From the NCBI RefSeq assembly GCF_028890115.1, contig NZ_JARCJD010000002.1, positions 1-64,000 of the forward strand: a DNA stretch of 64,000 bases, in the 5' to 3' direction. Source of the stretch: Phaeobacter sp. QD34_24. GTDB lineage: Bacteria; Pseudomonadota; Alphaproteobacteria; Rhodobacterales; Rhodobacteraceae. A model generated the notes under the pieces. That model searched no databases. It had not been told where the DNA came from and saw only the letters and a program-made list of their open reading frames with translations. The position numbers and the translations under genes are program-made. Each line of letters starts with the position of its first letter. The stretch's first letter is position 1. Below, one piece after another: positions 62,071-64,000 of this stretch.

Positions 62071-62250
62071 TCCGACAGGGCTGATCCAACGGCGCGGCAT
62101 GGGCTCTGTCTTGGGGTCCATGCCTGCGATGGTCCTTTCCGGGACAGAGGCTGCCGGATTTGTCTGATCCGTTTTGTAATTTCCTGCGTATGACATTAAA
62201 TTGGATCGTGCTGCCCCAGATGGGGCGGCAGCAGCGGAGGAAATGGTTCC

Positions 62251-63354
62251 ATGAATATCCATACGCGCGACATGGATGAGGCTCCCGACCGGACCGAGGC
62301 GGAGGCGGCGCTGGAAACCCTGCGCCAATGGGCCAAGACCGTGACCGAGACGGAGATTGCCCAGTTGGATCCCGCGGTTGCCCGGCTGTTGCCGGAGCGC
62401 GCCGTTCAGAATTATCCCGACCTGTCGCGCCAGTACCCGCAGGATTTCCTGTCGGACGAGACCTACCGCGCCACGCTGCCCGATCTGCAGAATGGCCCAT
62501 CCAGCCTGATCCGCGGCGCCAATGAGCAGATTCAGCATGTGGGGATTTCCAATTTCCGTCTGCCGATTCGCTTTCACACCCGCGACAATGGCGATCTGAC
62601 GTTGGAGACCAGCGTCACCGGGACCGTCAGTCTGGAGGCCGACAAGAAGGGCATCAACATGTCCCGGATCATGCGGTCCTTCTACAAGCATGCGGAACGG
62701 ACCTTCAGTTTCGAGGTGATCGAGGCCGCGCTGGAGGATTACCTGAGCGATCTTGAAAGCATGGATGCGCGCATCCAGATGCGGTTTTCCTTCCCGGTGA
62801 AGGTGGATAGCCTGCGCTCGGGCCTGTCGGGCTATCAGTATTACGATATCGCGCTGGAGCTGGTGGACCGCGGCGGGCAGCGCAACAAGATCGTGCATCT
62901 CGACTATGTCTATTCCTCCACCTGCCCCTGTTCGCTCGAGCTGTCCGAACATGCGCGCCAGGCACGCGGGCAGTTGGCGACACCGCACTCGCAGCGCTCG
63001 GTTGCGCGGATTTCCGTGCAGTTGGAGCCGGATGCGCCCTGCCTGTGGTTCGAAGACCTGATCGATCACTGCCGTCGCGCGGTGCCGACGGAAACGCAGG
63101 TGATGGTGAAACGCGAGGACGAACAGGCCTTCGCCGAGTTGAATGCGGCCAATCCGATCTTTGTCGAAGATGCCGCGCGCCTGTTCTGTGAAGCCCTGCA
63201 AAGCGATCCCCGCATTGGCGATTTCCGCGTGGTGGCCAGCCATCAGGAGAGCCTGCACAGCCATGATGCGGTCAGCGTGCTGACGCAGGGCTCCCTGTTT
63301 TCGCAAACCAGCCTTGATCCGCTGCTGTTTTCCACCCTGATCCACAAGGGGTAA
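62251..63354 (+). CDS. folE2: GTP cyclohydrolase FolE2 (type IB)
   Basis: A 367-residue enzyme turning GTP into dihydroneopterin triphosphate, first step to folate. The metal-site STCPCSLELSEHARQARGQ and the late HESLHSHDAVSV-like run, with GISNFRLPIRFH and GINMSRIMRSFYKHAE, are the COG1469 hallmarks. FolE2 can use metals other than zinc and often supports folate synthesis in low zinc. No clear Zur site was found in the 180-bp upstream gap. Confidence 0.96.
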   Translation: MNIHTRDMDEAPDRTEAEAALETLRQWAKTVTETEIAQLDPAVARLLPERAVQNYPDLSRQYPQDFLSDETYRATLPDLQNGPSSLIRGANEQIQHVGISNFRLPIRFHTRDNGDLTLETSVTGTVSLEADKKGINMSRIMRSFYKHAERTFSFEVIEAALEDYLSDLESMDARIQMRFSFPVKVDSLRSGLSGYQYYDIALELVDRGGQRNKIVHLDYVYSSTCPCSLELSEHARQARGQLATPHSQRSVARISVQLEPDAPCLWFEDLIDHCRRAVPTETQVMVKREDEQAFAELNAANPIFVEDAARLFCEALQSDPRIGDFRVVASHQESLHSHDAVSVLTQGSLFSQTSLDPLLFSTLIHKG

Positions 63355-63366
63355 GATCGGCCATCT

Positions 63367-63384
63367 ACCCGGTTTCCGGGTTTT
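63367..63384 (+). terminator. Weak intrinsic terminator after folE2
   Basis: CCCGG-ttt-CCGGG followed by TTTT, 13 bp after the folE2 stop. The stem is only 5 bp. Confidence 0.55.
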
Positions 63385-63387
63385 ATG

Positions 63388-63419
63388 CTGCATTGCCGCA
63401 TTATTTTGCTGCAATGCAG
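63388..63419. promoter_or_regulatory. PhaR-type operator
   Basis: CTGCAATGCAG (63409-63419) fits CTGC-N3-GCAG, the site described for PhaR of Paracoccus and Rhodobacter. A weaker copy, CTGCATTGCCG, begins at 63388, two helical turns upstream. Both precede the phasin-like gene. Confidence 0.65.
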
Positions 63420-63520
63420 CTTTTTCATGTTAGGCTTCTTTCAAGTCCGGATCCCATGTGGCTGCGGAATTTCTGTGCCTGAGTGGTGTATCCGGATCTC
63501 TTTGACGGAAGGAGATCCTG

Positions 63521-63994
63521 ATGTTTTTTTCGCCGATCCCGCAAACCCCGCCTGAAACACTTGCGCAATGGGTGGGCCAGGCGACTGGCGCTCAGATGAA
63601 ATACCTACGGGCATGGGCTGCCCTGGCTGTACAGGCGCCGCTTGAACAGTTGCGGCTGACACAGGCCATGATCGAAAGCGGTCAGGTGGTTCTTGCCGGT
63701 CTGGCGCCGCAGGTCGCGGCAGCCCCCGAAGGGGCAGCGCCTACGCCGGAGGCACCCAAGGCAAAGCCAAGCCCGCGCAAGACATCGCCAAGACCGAAAT
63801 CCGCAACAACTGCCAAAAAGGCCAGTCCCCGCAAACCGGCCCCTCGCAAGGCGACCCAGCGCAAAGCGGAAACCGTGAAGGCGGACAGTGCAGAGCCGGT
63901 GACGAAGCCACGCCGGACAACAGTGCGCAAGACAACAGCGCGAAAAGCTGCCGTGACACCCAAGGCTGCTGCTGTGGCAGCGGCTGACACGTAA
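63521..63994 (+). CDS. Phasin-like protein with histone-H1-like tail (PhaF type)
   Basis: A 157-residue complete gene. Residues 1-65 form amphipathic helices (PPETLAQWVGQATGAQMKYL, LEQLRLTQAMIESGQVVLAG), as expected for a polyhydroxyalkanoate granule-binding part. Residues 70-157 are a Lys/Arg/Ala/Pro repeat tail (SPRKTSPRPKS, PRKPAPRKATQRK), like the DNA-binding half of Pseudomonas PhaF. AAGGAGAT precedes the ATG. A PhaR-type site lies about 100 bp upstream. Phasin assignment is by architecture and operator, not strong homology. Confidence 0.65.
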   Translation: MFFSPIPQTPPETLAQWVGQATGAQMKYLRAWAALAVQAPLEQLRLTQAMIESGQVVLAGLAPQVAAAPEGAAPTPEAPKAKPSPRKTSPRPKSATTAKKASPRKPAPRKATQRKAETVKADSAEPVTKPRRTTVRKTTARKAAVTPKAAAVAAADT

Positions 63995-64000
63995 CCAGCC

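Noticed and set aside
62071-62250. Zur operator before folE2
   Set aside because: An AT-rich stretch is present (about 62170-62205), but it is not palindromic in the Zur manner.

Overview
The window is chromosomal DNA from a GC-rich alphaproteobacterium, most likely of the Rhodobacteraceae (Roseobacter group). This rests on protein character and on family-typical features: a DHBP synthase with a decayed GTP cyclohydrolase II half, a DUF6280-type protein, a pcm-tolC-PopZ-like run, a SAM-II riboswitch before metZ, an alphaproteobacterial LexA box (GTTC-N7-GTTC) and a PhaR-type operator (CTGC-N3-GCAG). The genus cannot be fixed from the sequence alone. I recognise no rRNA, tRNA, CRISPR array, prophage or complete insertion sequence. 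Almost all the DNA is single-copy core or family-specific genes, densely packed on both strands with many ATGA or TGATG start/stop overlaps.

Layout. 1-5.2 kb: the 5' part of a capsule-export gene (minus), then riboflavin synthesis and nusB (ribE, unknown, ribB, ribH, nusB), interrupted by a minus-strand proline-racemase-family gene. 5.4-10.9 kb: small membrane proteins, an entericidin-like lipoprotein missed by ORF length cut-offs, DksA-like and PhnA zinc proteins, pcm, a TolC-type channel and a PopZ-like scaffold. 11-29.5 kb: cobQ, efp, ygfZ, a lipid-exporter-like ABC protein, two PLP aminotransferases, a crotonase, an ArsR/PhzF divergent pair with a flavocytochrome-type reductase, class I aldolase, pyrG and secG. 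29.6-38.9 kb: a cobalt-type nitrile hydratase operon, purA, a large acidic disordered protein, thiamine pyrophosphokinase, serine dehydratase and a GST. 39-46 kb: a MarR regulator with paired operators, rpiA, glutathione reductase, and the envelope quality-control set hflK-hflC-degP. 46-63 kb: a CRP-like regulator with a possible small RNA behind it, a LexA-boxed stand-alone OB-fold resembling the C-terminus of DnaE2, ferredoxin, a PAS-LuxR regulator, bestrophin, purD, xseA, an AlkB-like di-iron membrane enzyme, ftsY, yciB, metZ under a SAM-II riboswitch, and folE2. The window closes with a small PhaF-like phasin behind a PhaR-type site.

The most interesting non-coding signals are: (1) a dispersed structured repeat found at four convergent gene ends (about 1.7, 10.9, 49.5 and 59.7 kb), whose central hairpin changes sequence but keeps pairing; (2) a perfect TGTGA-N6-TCACA site followed by two strong hairpins on the minus strand, directly behind a CRP-like regulator whose recognition helix fits that site; (3) an SOS box 17 bp upstream of the isolated DnaE2-like OB-fold; and (4) the SAM-II riboswitch plus terminator of metZ.
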